From contig NZ_QKOE01000016.1 of the NCBI RefSeq assembly GCF_003226565.1, positions 49,282 to 113,281 on the forward strand: DNA of 64,000 bases, written 5' to 3'. The translations under genes were made by a program, and so were the position numbers. The notes under the pieces were generated by a model. It saw only the letters and a list, made by a program, of their open reading frames with translations. It was not told where the DNA came from and did no database searches. This DNA is from Parazoarcus communis SWub3 = DSM 12120 (GTDB taxonomy: Bacteria; Pseudomonadota; Gammaproteobacteria; Burkholderiales; Rhodocyclaceae). Below are positions 34,646 to 43,150 of this stretch, one piece after another (within the stretch, counting starts at the first letter, position 1; the number at the start of each line of letters is the position of its first letter).

Positions 34646-35404
34646 TCATGCGTGCGCCTCCGTTCCCAGATACACCGCCTGCACCTCCGGGTGCCCCTTG
34701 ATATGGCTGGCATCGCCCGAAGTCAGCACCCGGCCATACACCAGCACCGAAATGCGGTCGGCAAGCTGGAACACCGCATCCATATCGTGCTCGATCAACA
34801 GGATCGCGGTCTGCGCGCGCAGCTGCTCGATCAGCGCCACCATCTGCAGCGAATCCTCCGGGCCCATGCCAGCCATCGGCTCATCCAGCAACAACAAGCG
34901 CGGCCTTGCCGCCAGTGCGAGGGCGACATCGAGCTTGCGCTGGGCGCCGTGCGGCAATGTGCCGGCGATACGTCCCAGCACGTCGGCCAAACCCACCGTC
35001 TCGGCCAGGCGGAGCGCGGTCTCCATCAACACATCCTCGGCCGCGCGCCGTGACAGGAAGCGGAAGCTCGACCCCGCATGCGCCTGCGCCGCCAGCAGCA
35101 GGTTGTCGAGCACGGTGTCGCTCTTGAACACGCTGGTGACCTGGAAACAGCGCGACAAGCCAGCTCGCACGCGCTGATGCGGCGCCAGCGCGGCCAACTC
35201 GACCCCATCCAGGCTGAGGCTGCCTTCATCCAGCGGCAGCAAGCCCGAGATCAGATTGACCAAGGTGGATTTACCCGCGCCATTGGGGCCGATCAGCGCG
35301 TGAATCTCGCCCGGCTCAACGGTGATATCGACATGATCGGTCGCCAGCAGTCCGCCAAAACGCTTGACCAGACCCTTGGCCTCGAACAGGCTTGTTGCAC
35401 TCAT
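34646..35404 (-). CDS. livG: Branched-chain-type ABC transporter ATPase (LivG)
   Basis: ATPase of 252 residues: Walker A GPNGAGKST near residue 39, LSRCFQVTSVFKSDTVLDNLLLA near 83-105, a signature region LPHGAQRKLDVALALAARPRLLLLDEPMAGM near 150-180 and His switch LLIEHDMDAVF. Its start overlaps the livM stop by 4 bases. A 67-base gap separates it from livF. Confidence 0.9.
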   Translation of the reverse strand: MSATSLFEAKGLVKRFGGLLATDHVDITVEPGEIHALIGPNGAGKSTLVNLISGLLPLDEGSLSLDGVELAALAPHQRVRAGLSRCFQVTSVFKSDTVLDNLLLAAQAHAGSSFRFLSRRAAEDVLMETALRLAETVGLADVLGRIAGTLPHGAQRKLDVALALAARPRLLLLDEPMAGMGPEDSLQMVALIEQLRAQTAILLIEHDMDAVFQLADRISVLVYGRVLTSGDASHIKGHPEVQAVYLGTEAHA

Positions 35405-36387
35405 TGCGTCTTCTCCTTGCGTTCGAACAAGGTCGCCACGCCCTTGGGCGCAAAGAACACGACCAGGATCAGCATCAGCCCGATCGGCCAGTGCCAGTAC
35501 TCGGTGTAGAGCTTGAGCACCTCGGCCAGCGTCAGCCAGATCGCCACGCCCAGCGGTCCGCCCCAGCGCTTGCCCATGCCTCCGATGGCCACCATCACCA
35601 GCAGGGTTGCGGACTCGGTCCAGTGCATCAGCGAGGGGCTGACAAAGTTGTTGTGGCTGGCCAGCAAGGCCCCTGCCAGCCCGGCCACCGCACCGGCGCC
35701 GGTAAAGGCCACCAGCTTGATGCGGTACACCGGATAGCCCATGGCCGCCATCCGCGTCTCGTTGTCGCGGATCCCCATCAGGGCATGGCCGAAGCGGGAC
35801 ACCGCCACCCGGCTGGAGAAGGCAAATACCAGCGCCGCCAGCGCCAGCACCACCCAGTAGAAGATGTCGGCATGCAGGCCGTCCAACCCGCCCAGCGACA
35901 GCGGGGTGTAGATGCCATAGCCATCGTCGCCACCATAGGTACGCAGCGACACCGCCAGGTAGTACAGCATCTGTGCGAAGGCCAGCGTGATCATCAGGAA
36001 ATAGACCCCGCGGGCACGCAGCGACACCGCACCGATGGCCGCAGCAAACACCGCACTGATCACGATCGCCATGCCCCAGGCGGCCCAGGCCGAGCCGACG
36101 CCCGCCTCGACCATGGCCACCACGGTGTAGGCCCCCACACCGACAAAGCCGGCATGCCCCAGCGCCACCATGCCGCCGTAGCCAAGAATGAAATTCAGGC
36201 TGGTCGCGGCGATCATGACGATCAACAGTCGACGCACGAAGCCGATGTAGTACTCCAGCCCGAAAGCCGGTGCGATCAGCGGAAAGGCAGCCAGCACCGC
36301 CAGCACGACCCAGGGCAGCAGGCTGGCAGCACTACGCGGGCGGGCACCGGCACCCGCCGGCAGCGGAAGTGTTGCGACAGAACTCAT
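35401..36387 (-). CDS. livM: Branched-chain-type ABC transporter permease (LivM)
   Basis: Permease of 328 residues with about ten helices. LivM hallmarks are SLNFILGYGGMVALGHAGFVGVGAY near residues 63-87, LRARGVYFLMITLAFAQ near 122-138, and GMGKRWGGPLGVAIW near 270-285. It starts 11 bases after the livH stop and overlaps livG. It forms the channel with LivH. Confidence 0.9.
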   Translation of the reverse strand: MSSVATLPLPAGAGARPRSAASLLPWVVLAVLAAFPLIAPAFGLEYYIGFVRRLLIVMIAATSLNFILGYGGMVALGHAGFVGVGAYTVVAMVEAGVGSAWAAWGMAIVISAVFAAAIGAVSLRARGVYFLMITLAFAQMLYYLAVSLRTYGGDDGYGIYTPLSLGGLDGLHADIFYWVVLALAALVFAFSSRVAVSRFGHALMGIRDNETRMAAMGYPVYRIKLVAFTGAGAVAGLAGALLASHNNFVSPSLMHWTESATLLVMVAIGGMGKRWGGPLGVAIWLTLAEVLKLYTEYWHWPIGLMLILVVFFAPKGVATLFERKEKTQ

Positions 36388-36398
36388 GAATCGGCCCC

Positions 36399-37319
36399 TC
36401 AGGCACGTGCGGGGAACAGCCCCGCGGGTTTCAGGGTGAGCACGGCGGCCATCAGCACATACATCGCGATCCCGGCCAGCGCCGGACCAAGATCGGCGGC
36501 AAGCGACGGTGGCAGCACCGCACGCAGCATGGGCGGCAGGAAGGCACGGCCGGCGGTATCCACCAGCCCGACCAGCAAGGCCGCGACAAAGGCACCACGC
36601 ACCGAGCCAATGCCGCCAATGACGATGACCACCAGTGCCGGGATCAGGATGGCCTCGCCCATGCCGATCTGCACGGCACCGATCGGCCCCATCAAGGCCC
36701 CCGCCAGCGCCGCCAGTGCAGCCCCAAGCGCGAACACGAAGGAGAACACGCGGCCGACCCGCACCCCCATGAACTCCGCCATCGACCGGTTGGAGGCGCC
36801 GGCACGCACCAGCATGCCCATGCGGGTGTGATTGACCAGCAGATAGAGCCCCAGCGCCACCGCCAGCCCGACACCCAGCAGCACCAGCCGGTAGGCGGGA
36901 TACGGCAGCTCGGCCAGCAACTGCACCGGCCCGGTCAGCGCAGCCGGCGTCGGCGCCATGATCGGCGACGGCCCCCAGATGGCCTTGACCAGATCGTCGG
37001 CAATCAGGATCACGCCAAAGGTGGCCAGCACCTGGGCAAGGTGGTCACGGCTGTAGAGCCTGCGCACCACCAGCCACTCGATCAGCGCAGCGATCAGGAT
37101 GGTGGCGACGATCGCCACCAGCACGGCGCCCAGAAAGGAGCCGCTGCTCTCATGTACCTTGGCCGCGATGTAGGCGCCGGCCATGTAGAGCGAGCCGTGC
37201 GCCAGGTTCATGGTGTCCATGATGCCGAACACCAGGGTCAGGCCGGCCGCGAGCAGGAACAGCATCAAGCCGTAGCCGAGACCGTTGAGCAGCTGCTCGA
37301 AAATGAAGATGGCATCCAT
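36399..37319 (-). CDS. livH: Branched-chain-type ABC transporter permease (LivH)
   Basis: Permease of 306 residues with about eight helices; LNGLGYGLMLFLLAAGLTLVFGIMDTMNLAHG is the LivH opening and NRSMAEFMGVRVGRVFSFVFALG the cytoplasmic loop. ATG 37319 (MDAIFIFEQ) is preferred to a TTG at 37328 because GGAG abuts the TTG directly. A strong hairpin lies between this gene and the binding-protein gene upstream. Confidence 0.9.
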   Translation of the reverse strand: MDAIFIFEQLLNGLGYGLMLFLLAAGLTLVFGIMDTMNLAHGSLYMAGAYIAAKVHESSGSFLGAVLVAIVATILIAALIEWLVVRRLYSRDHLAQVLATFGVILIADDLVKAIWGPSPIMAPTPAALTGPVQLLAELPYPAYRLVLLGVGLAVALGLYLLVNHTRMGMLVRAGASNRSMAEFMGVRVGRVFSFVFALGAALAALAGALMGPIGAVQIGMGEAILIPALVVIVIGGIGSVRGAFVAALLVGLVDTAGRAFLPPMLRAVLPPSLAADLGPALAGIAMYVLMAAVLTLKPAGLFPARA

Positions 37320-37351
37320 AGGGTGCAACTCCGTCAGACAAGAACGAACGC

Positions 37352-37375
37352 GCGCCGCGGGTTTCCCCGCGGCGC
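37352..37375 (-). terminator. Intercistronic hairpin between livK-like and livH genes
   Basis: Perfect 10-base arms GCGCCGCGGG (37352-37361) and CCCGCGGCGC (37366-37375) with a 4-base loop. On the minus strand a moderately T-rich stretch follows. Such stem-loops often protect the upstream binding-protein mRNA or reduce read-through into the permease genes. Confidence 0.55.
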
Positions 37376-37395
37376 CTGGATATCAGGCCGATGAC

Positions 37396-38559
37396 TTAAA
37401 GCGCACACTCGCCGACATAGGCATCCTGATGCTTCTCCATCACCGTACCGACCAGCTTGTTGGTGAGCTTGCCCTCGGCATCCTTCTCCACCACGCGCAG
37501 GTAGTAGTTCTGCACCGGATTGTTGTTGGCGCCATAGCTGAATTCACCGCGTACCGACTTGAAGCTCGGCTTGGCCAGCGCCTTCGCCACTGCGGCGCGA
37601 TCATCGAGCTTGCCGCCAACATCGCGCACCGCGGCGTCCATGGCCATGATGGCGTCGTAGGCCATTGCCGCATACACGGTGGGGTAGCGGCCGTCGTACT
37701 TCTTGCGGAAGGCCGAGACAAAGGCGGCATTGGCCGGCAGCGGCAGGTCGTGGGTCCAGTGCGCAGTGTTGTAGAGCCCGAGCATCGGCTCGCCGACGGC
37801 CTGGATCACATCCTGATCGGCAGAGAAGCCCGGTGCCACCAGCGGAATTTCCTTCAGCCCCCCGCCGATGTACTGCTTGATGAAGTTGATCCCCATCCCC
37901 CCCGGCAGGAAGAAGAACACCGCGTCGGGCTTGGCCGCGCGGATCTGGGCAATCTCGGCGGCGTAGTCGATCTGGCCGACCTTGGTGTAGATCTCATCCT
38001 TGAGCGCACCGCTGTAGATGCGCTTGAAGCCATTCAGGTGATCCTTGCCCGCCGGGTAATTGGGCGCAATGATCACCATGTTCTTGTAGCCCTTCTCGTT
38101 GGCAAACTTGCCCGCCGCTTCGTCATAGGTATCGTTCTGGTACTGGCCGAAGAAGAAGGGGTTGCATTGCTTGCCGGCAAACTGGCTGGGACCGGGATTG
38201 CTGGAGATGAAAGGCACCTTGGCGGCAAACAGGGCCGGACCGACGGCCAGCGCCGAATTTGACGCGATCGGACCGGTGAAAAAGTCGATCTTGTCGCGCT
38301 GCAGGTAGCGCGTCACCAACTGGTTGGCCTGCTCCGGGTTGCCGGCGAAATCGGTCTTCAGAAACTCGGCCGGCTGGCCACCGAGCTTGCCGCCCAGGGT
38401 TTCGATGGCGAGATCGAAGCCATCGCGGGCTTCGGCCCCGGCCGCCGCGAAGGGGCCCGAGATGTCGAGCGCAATGCCGACCTTGACCGGATCGGCGGCC
38501 TGAGCCACCAGTGCGCTACAGAGAACAGCGGCGAGTACTGCGTGTTTCGGCTTGAACAT
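37396..38559 (-). CDS. Branched-chain-type ABC transporter substrate-binding protein (LivK-like)
   Basis: Periplasmic type I binding protein of 387 residues with a signal peptide (1-22, SALVAQA). The body begins DPVKVGIALDISGPFAAAGAEARDGFDLAIE and contains the FISSNPGPSQFAGKQCNPFFFGQYQND segment near 125-150 that is common in aromatic-acid relatives of LivK. It lies 62 bases after the ferredoxin gene in the same direction. Its context points to an aromatic carboxylate such as the dioxygenase substrate; the ligand is inference. Confidence 0.88.
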   Translation of the reverse strand: MFKPKHAVLAAVLCSALVAQAADPVKVGIALDISGPFAAAGAEARDGFDLAIETLGGKLGGQPAEFLKTDFAGNPEQANQLVTRYLQRDKIDFFTGPIASNSALAVGPALFAAKVPFISSNPGPSQFAGKQCNPFFFGQYQNDTYDEAAGKFANEKGYKNMVIIAPNYPAGKDHLNGFKRIYSGALKDEIYTKVGQIDYAAEIAQIRAAKPDAVFFFLPGGMGINFIKQYIGGGLKEIPLVAPGFSADQDVIQAVGEPMLGLYNTAHWTHDLPLPANAAFVSAFRKKYDGRYPTVYAAMAYDAIMAMDAAVRDVGGKLDDRAAVAKALAKPSFKSVRGEFSYGANNNPVQNYYLRVVEKDAEGKLTNKLVGTVMEKHQDAYVGECAL

Positions 38560-38621
38560 GAAGAACTCCTTGGGATCGAACAATCGTGGGCTACTGATCT
38601 GCTGGGGATGCCTGTGGGTGC

Positions 38622-38966
38622 TCAGTCCGGCGACACCGCGACCTGCACGCGGCCATCGACCACCCGCACCGGGTAGGCGCGCACCGGCGCGGTCAGCGGT
38701 GCGCATTTGTGCTGGCCGGTGCGGATGTCGAACAGACCCTGATGCAGGGGGCACTCGACGCAACCCTCCTCGACATAGCCGTCCGACAACCTGGCGGCGC
38801 CGTGCGAACACAGGTCGCGCAGGCCAAACAGCTCGTCGCCGATACGGAACACCGCAATCTCGACACCGCCGGCCACCACCGGCCAGGAACCACCATCGGG
38901 AAAGTCATCCACCACGCCGACGTCATGCCAGGCCAGGACGTCCACCGGAGACAGGCTTGTGCTCAT
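38622..38966 (-). CDS. Rieske-type ferredoxin of the dioxygenase (AndAb/NagAb-like)
   Basis: Soluble Rieske [2Fe-2S] protein of 114 residues. Ligands are Cys/His in LCSHGAARLSDG near residue 49 and CPLHQG near 67-72. It passes electrons from the reductase to the terminal oxygenase. ATG 38966 lies behind GAGGCAGTG; the longer open frame runs back into the small-subunit gene. It is 10 bases after the small subunit. Confidence 0.9.
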   Translation of the reverse strand: MSTSLSPVDVLAWHDVGVVDDFPDGGSWPVVAGGVEIAVFRIGDELFGLRDLCSHGAARLSDGYVEEGCVECPLHQGLFDIRTGQHKCAPLTAPVRAYPVRVVDGRVQVAVSPD

Positions 38967-38976
38967 CACTGCCTCC

Positions 38977-39468
38977 TCAGACCGGGGTGGCGAGCAGGGT
39001 CTGCACGCGCGAAGTGTCGTAGATGACGCGCTTCTTCTGATAGCGCCAGCCCTCGGCCGTACGCACCACGCGGTCTTCGTAGCGGCCGGCCTGATAGACC
39101 TGCGACTCACCATTGGCGCGGGTCTGCACCACCACATAGTTGGCCTTCATCTCCACCGTGTCGGCATCGACCGGGGTGATGTCCAGCCCCGAAGTCATGT
39201 GCCGGTAGGTGTGGGCCTCGAAGATGTTGGCATTGCGCAGCGACACCACGCGGTCGCGCAACATGCGCTGGTTGTTGCACCACATGATCCCCACCGGCAG
39301 GCCCATGTCGGCGTTTTCCTTGGGGATGATTCCGTACTCGCAATCCTCGGTGAACAATGCCGGCCACTCTTCCAGCCGGTCGTTGTCCAGCACGCTGACA
39401 TAGCGCTCCTGCAGGCTGTGGAGTTCGAACCACAGCGCCATCCGTTCCATCGTGTCCATGTCGGTCAA
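38977..39468 (-). CDS. Ring-hydroxylating dioxygenase small (beta) subunit
   Basis: Beta subunit of 163 residues with the SnoaL-like cone fold: LYSLQERYV-type opening (LHSLQERYVSVLDNDRLEEWPALFTEDCEY near 17-46), MLRDRVVSLRNANIFEAHTYRH near 69-90, and the C-terminal WRYQKKRVIYDTSRVQTLLATPV. The beta subunit is structural. It overlaps the large-subunit stop by 4 bases. It resembles small subunits of anthranilate 1,2-dioxygenase (AndAd) and salicylate 5-hydroxylase (NagH). Confidence 0.9.
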   Translation of the reverse strand: MTDMDTMERMALWFELHSLQERYVSVLDNDRLEEWPALFTEDCEYGIIPKENADMGLPVGIMWCNNQRMLRDRVVSLRNANIFEAHTYRHMTSGLDITPVDADTVEMKANYVVVQTRANGESQVYQAGRYEDRVVRTAEGWRYQKKRVIYDTSRVQTLLATPV

Positions 39469-40733
39469 AGTCCCATCAGTTTCTGGTAGCCCGCCCAGAA
39501 GCGGCGGATCAGGCTCTCGGTGATCACGGTGTCCTGCTGTTCGGGGTTGTCGCGCGCCATCTCGATCACCGAGCAGGCCGCCGGATCTCGTCGTGTGCCC
39601 TTCTGCACCAGCTCGGTCGCCTCGGTGTCCTCCATCGAGATGTAGCCGGCGGGGCCGACCAGATTGGCCTGCTTCAGGCGCAGCTCGCGCAGCGCCGGGG
39701 TGTCGTCGGTGTAGCCGAAGAAATGAAAGATCAGCTCGAAGTTGTCCGGTCCCTTGGGCAGCAGCTGGCGCGCCACCAGGGTGTTGTGGATCTGCTGGAT
39801 GACCAGCTGCGGGAAGATCGGCTGAATGTGATTCGTCGTGAGCTCGTCGTATTCCTTGACGTGCCCCAGCACTGAATCGTCCTCGAGCTGGAAGCCATCA
39901 TCCATCGAGCGGATGCCTTGCTGCTTGTAGGCATCCGCGGTGTCCTCCTCGTTCTTGGTCACCGTGATGATGCTGTGCAGACCGTGCCTGGCATCCGGAA
40001 TCGACCGTGCCGCCATCCCCACCCGGAAAATGTTGAAGGTGGTGTGGAACAGGTGCAGCATGCTGGCGTGGTAGGGATCCTTGACGTTCTCGAAGTAGAG
40101 CTTCCAGTTCGACTGCGAGTACTGCCGGGTGCAGCCAAGAAACTCGATCGGCTTGTGGAAGATGCGGTCGATCCACGGTCGCATCTCGGCGCCCAGGTAA
40201 TCGGGCAGCATCGGGGCGTCGTCGCTGAAGGTGGCGAAGATCAGCCCACGGTAGCTCTCCACCTTCAATTGCCGCAGGCTGTGGCACTTGGGGTCGAAGT
40301 CCTTGGGCATGCCGCTCATGTGCTTCTGGCCGCGACGGAAGGGCACGCCCAGCAGGTTGCCGCGCTGATCGAAGCTCCACTGGTGATAGACACAGGCGTG
40401 CGAACTGGCATTGCCGCGGGCATTGCGGCACACCATGGCACCGCGATGCGAACAGCGATTCACCCAACAGGCCAGTTCGCCATCGTCAGTACGGGTGACC
40501 ACCACCGGGGTGTCGCCGACAAAGGTGCTCTTGTAGTCGCCCGGCTTCGGAATCTCGCACTCCAGCCCCAGGAAGTTCCAGGTCGGGCCGCGGTAGATGC
40601 GCTCCTGCTCCAGCTCGTAAATCTCCTGCGAACTGAATACGGCATAGGGCACCCGCGAGCCGTCGGCACGCGGAAAGAACACCAGCTTTTCTTCGGAAGG
40701 TGCGGCGTCAGCCGCGGACAGCGGGGCATTCAT
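39465..40733 (-). CDS. Ring-hydroxylating dioxygenase large (alpha) subunit, AndAc/NagG-like
   Basis: Terminal oxygenase alpha subunit of 422 residues. The Rieske motif is C-x-H (NRCSHRGAM near residue 93) with CVYHQW near 113-118. The mononuclear iron ligands are in ENVKDPYHASMLH near 212-224. Length and sequence style match anthranilate 1,2-dioxygenase (AndAc) and salicylate 5-hydroxylase (NagG), both about 423 residues. The gene set with a divergent AraC regulator resembles and operons; the ferredoxin-FAD reductase resembles nag. The substrate is therefore probably an ortho-substituted benzoate. The start at 40733 fits the family; the open frame upstream lacks similarity. Confidence 0.9.
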   Translation of the reverse strand: MNAPLSAADAAPSEEKLVFFPRADGSRVPYAVFSSQEIYELEQERIYRGPTWNFLGLECEIPKPGDYKSTFVGDTPVVVTRTDDGELACWVNRCSHRGAMVCRNARGNASSHACVYHQWSFDQRGNLLGVPFRRGQKHMSGMPKDFDPKCHSLRQLKVESYRGLIFATFSDDAPMLPDYLGAEMRPWIDRIFHKPIEFLGCTRQYSQSNWKLYFENVKDPYHASMLHLFHTTFNIFRVGMAARSIPDARHGLHSIITVTKNEEDTADAYKQQGIRSMDDGFQLEDDSVLGHVKEYDELTTNHIQPIFPQLVIQQIHNTLVARQLLPKGPDNFELIFHFFGYTDDTPALRELRLKQANLVGPAGYISMEDTEATELVQKGTRRDPAACSVIEMARDNPEQQDTVITESLIRRFWAGYQKLMGL

Positions 40734-40814
40734 CGGATTCTCCGTGGATCGTTCGGGGCACTGCTGCACTGCGCAATCGGTGAATCCATTGTGTGCAGCC
40801 GCCCCATCCGGTGC

Positions 40815-40859
40815 TATCCACGAATCGCAGAAGCTGGCCGGCGTTATCCGTTTATCGCA
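40815..40859 (-). promoter_or_regulatory. Two XylS-like boxes upstream of the dioxygenase operon
   Basis: On the minus strand TGCG-ATTCGT-GGATA (40829-40815) and TGCG-ATAAAC-GGATA (40859-40845) are direct repeats 30 bases apart. XylS binds TGCA-N6-GGNTA, so both are one base from that consensus. They lie 82-126 bases before the large-subunit ATG and point towards it. A CACAAT hexamer about 21 bases downstream of the nearer box could be the -10 element. The divergent AraC-type gene at 40992 is the obvious binding protein. Confidence 0.65.
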
Positions 40860-40991
40860 ACTTTCCCCACCAAGCCTGATCCTGATCAAAGCAGCCGCAA
40901 CGAGATGATGCTTTGCACCAAAACGTGCGGCACGCCGCTTGCTTTGATCCAGCTACCCGACGACGCATCACACAAAGTCAGGAGCCCCCAA

Positions 40992-41972
40992 ATGCATGCC
41001 TATGGCACCTCACCGGAGCCTGTTGCGCTCCGCCAGCGCAGGTATTTCGAGTCCGTCGACATCGACGACACCTGCATCCGCATCTCGTCCATCCTCCAAC
41101 CCCACCGGCTGGAACCCACCCAGCGCACACGCCCCATCCGCTCGCATATGGATGTCGCCCGCATTGGCAGCACGGCGATCGGTGCGATCGACTTTGGCGA
41201 TGCGATGAAGGTGTTCGTGGACGAGATGGAGGATTACTACCTGTTCGTCTGCTGCCTGCGCGGTCATGCCGAGATCGACAGCATGGGCGAGCGCACCACG
41301 ATCGGGCGCGACCGCGGCGCAGTGTGCATTCCTGGGGCGAAATTCCACGGCCGCTTCTCGCCCGATTGCGAACAGTTCTTCATGCGGGTGGACCGCGCCG
41401 CGCTGACCGCGCATACCGGAGTAGAACTGATGCACTTCGACCACCGGCTGGACCTGACAAGCCCGGCGCTGGCACCCTGGCTGGCGCAGTTCCGCCTGTT
41501 CGCCTCACAGCCCGAGATGATCGAACTGGCCGAGCGTAACCCGGTGGTGGCGGTGGAAATGGAGCGGATGTTGCTGACCCTGCTGCTGGCCGGCCAGCCG
41601 CACCGACCCTCGGTGCAACAGGAAACGACGGGCATCGCGCCCGCCATCGTGCGTCGCGCCGAAGCCTATATCGAAGCGCACGCCTGCGAACCGATCCGTC
41701 TGGGCGACATTGCCGCCGCGGTGGATGTCCCCACCCGCACGCTGCTGGACGGCTTCCAGCGTTTTCGCGACTACAGCCCGATGGAACTGGTCCGCCGCCG
41801 CCGTCTGACCCGTGCCCGCGAGCGCCTGCAAAGCGACGCCACAGCCGTGCGTGTTGCGGACGTCGCCCTCGACTGCGGCTTCGGCCACATCGGCCGCTTC
41901 TCGATCGCGTATCGCGAAGCCTTCGGCGAAGCCCCCTCCGACACTCTCCAGCGTCGCACTGGCGCGCGCTGA
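40992..41972 (+). CDS. AraC/XylS-family regulator of the dioxygenase operon
   Basis: Regulator of 326 residues: N-terminal AraC-binding-like domain (about 25-200) and C-terminal AraC helix-turn-helix pair (about 225-320; RLGDIAAAVDVPTRTLLDGFQRFRDYSP and LDCGFGHIGRFSIAYREAFGEAPSD). AGGAGCCCCCAA precedes ATG 40992. It is divergent from the dioxygenase with a 258-base gap carrying two XylS-like boxes, like AndR beside andA genes. The long open frame upstream of this start is antisense to the dioxygenase gene. Confidence 0.9.
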   Translation: MHAYGTSPEPVALRQRRYFESVDIDDTCIRISSILQPHRLEPTQRTRPIRSHMDVARIGSTAIGAIDFGDAMKVFVDEMEDYYLFVCCLRGHAEIDSMGERTTIGRDRGAVCIPGAKFHGRFSPDCEQFFMRVDRAALTAHTGVELMHFDHRLDLTSPALAPWLAQFRLFASQPEMIELAERNPVVAVEMERMLLTLLLAGQPHRPSVQQETTGIAPAIVRRAEAYIEAHACEPIRLGDIAAAVDVPTRTLLDGFQRFRDYSPMELVRRRRLTRARERLQSDATAVRVADVALDCGFGHIGRFSIAYREAFGEAPSDTLQRRTGAR

Positions 41973-41986
41973 AGGGGGCTTCTCGA

Positions 41987-42457
41987 TCAAGCGCTGTCGG
42001 TCTTGGTCGACACCAGCCAGTAGGTAATGCCCAAGGCCAGCACGATGACCCCGATTGCATAGAGATAAGCAGGCTCGAGCGTGCTCAGGTCAAGCACGAT
42101 CACCTTGCGTGCAATCGCCATCAGCGCCGTGGCCACCACCAGCTTGACGTGTATGACGTCGTCTCGCAGGTAAAGGGTGATGTTGGCAAAGATCTCGATG
42201 GCAATCAGCACCGCGAGGAAAGCCGCGAACACCACAAAGATGTCGTTGAACTGCAGCAACATCACCGGCGGTGCGGACAGCCGTTCGTAAAGCACCAGCA
42301 CCACATCGGCCACGCACCACAGGATCACCGCCACCATCAGCACCGCCAGCAGACGGATCGCCTGCCGGATCACCCAGTGCAGCCGATCGATCAGCGGGTC
42401 GTCGCTGACCGCGGAAAGATGGTTGGCATGAGCAGGCAGATTGGTATCGGTTTTCAT
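41987..42457 (-). CDS. PsiE-like membrane protein (phosphate-starvation-inducible family)
   Basis: Small membrane protein of 156 residues with four hydrophobic helices (about 30-52, 70-92, 103-122, 128-148). LQFNDIFVVFAAFLAVLIAIEIFANITLYLRDD near 67-99 and the VVATALMAIARKVIVLD segment are the PsiE-family core. Function in the family is poorly defined. It lies downstream of the TerB-like gene on the minus strand (52-base gap) and converges with the AraC gene, 14 bases away. Confidence 0.8.
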   Translation of the reverse strand: MKTDTNLPAHANHLSAVSDDPLIDRLHWVIRQAIRLLAVLMVAVILWCVADVVLVLYERLSAPPVMLLQFNDIFVVFAAFLAVLIAIEIFANITLYLRDDVIHVKLVVATALMAIARKVIVLDLSTLEPAYLYAIGVIVLALGITYWLVSTKTDSA

Positions 42458-42509
42458 CGCACGCTCCCTCAGGGATCATCCGCGAAGGGGGATACCCTTC
42501 GCAACGCAA

Positions 42510-42923
42510 TCAACCACCGGGCCGGGCACGCGCGGCCTCGGCCAGCCCCCAATGACGCGCCGCCTGGGCGATCAAGGCGTGTTCCTCAGCCGTGCGCACG
42601 CCATCGGCAGAGACGATCTCCTCAATCGCTTCCAGCAGCAGGCTACGGAATGCCGGATCGCGGATTTCGTCCAGCAGTTGCAGCAGGGCATCGTCCGCCA
42701 GCCTCAGATGCAGGCTGTCGAGGTAGTCGCTGCCCATCATCAGATCCTCACAATAGTGGCGCAACACCTCATCGAAGTCCGCACGCTGGATCCCGAGCGA
42801 GCCCGTCACCCCGCTACGCGCCAGGGAGTCGAGTTCGGCCTGATCGAGCACGCCATCGGCCAGCAAGGCGTGAGCCAGGATGCGTGCCGCTGCACGCGAG
42901 CTATCCGTTTCATAACGACGCAT
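42510..42923 (-). CDS. TerB-like small cytoplasmic protein
   Basis: All-helical acidic protein of 137 residues. Two EF-like acidic helical repeats are visible (ADGVLDQAELDSLARSG near residues 22-38 and SADGVRTAEEHALIAQAARHWGL near 105-127), the pattern of TerB/TerB-like domains, which are linked to stress and tellurite resistance. It is upstream of the PsiE-like gene and divergent from the NhaR-like regulator at 43151, so the three may form a stress-response module. The specific role is unknown. Confidence 0.65.
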   Translation of the reverse strand: MRRYETDSSRAAARILAHALLADGVLDQAELDSLARSGVTGSLGIQRADFDEVLRHYCEDLMMGSDYLDSLHLRLADDALLQLLDEIRDPAFRSLLLEAIEEIVSADGVRTAEEHALIAQAARHWGLAEAARARPGG

Positions 42924-43150
42924 GGTTACTCTCCTGTTGGCGGTCAGGCAAATGCGCTGACATCACCTTCAAGGTAGAGGCATTTCGAACGACAAAAAAG
43001 TCGAATCTTCATGCAACAACCGTCGAAAAAATCGATCAATCCTTCACTCGTCCCCTGAGTAGCGTGTCTCCGTGTGAGCATCGACTGCCGAACCCCACTC
43101 CCCTTCGACGACGCTCAGGGCGCGGAATTCAAGGATCGGAGCCATCGGAC

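Noticed and set aside
39918..40991. Very long plus-strand open frame upstream of the AraC gene
   Set aside because: It is antisense to the dioxygenase large-subunit gene, has no similarity until the AraC start at 40992, and arises from high GC content.
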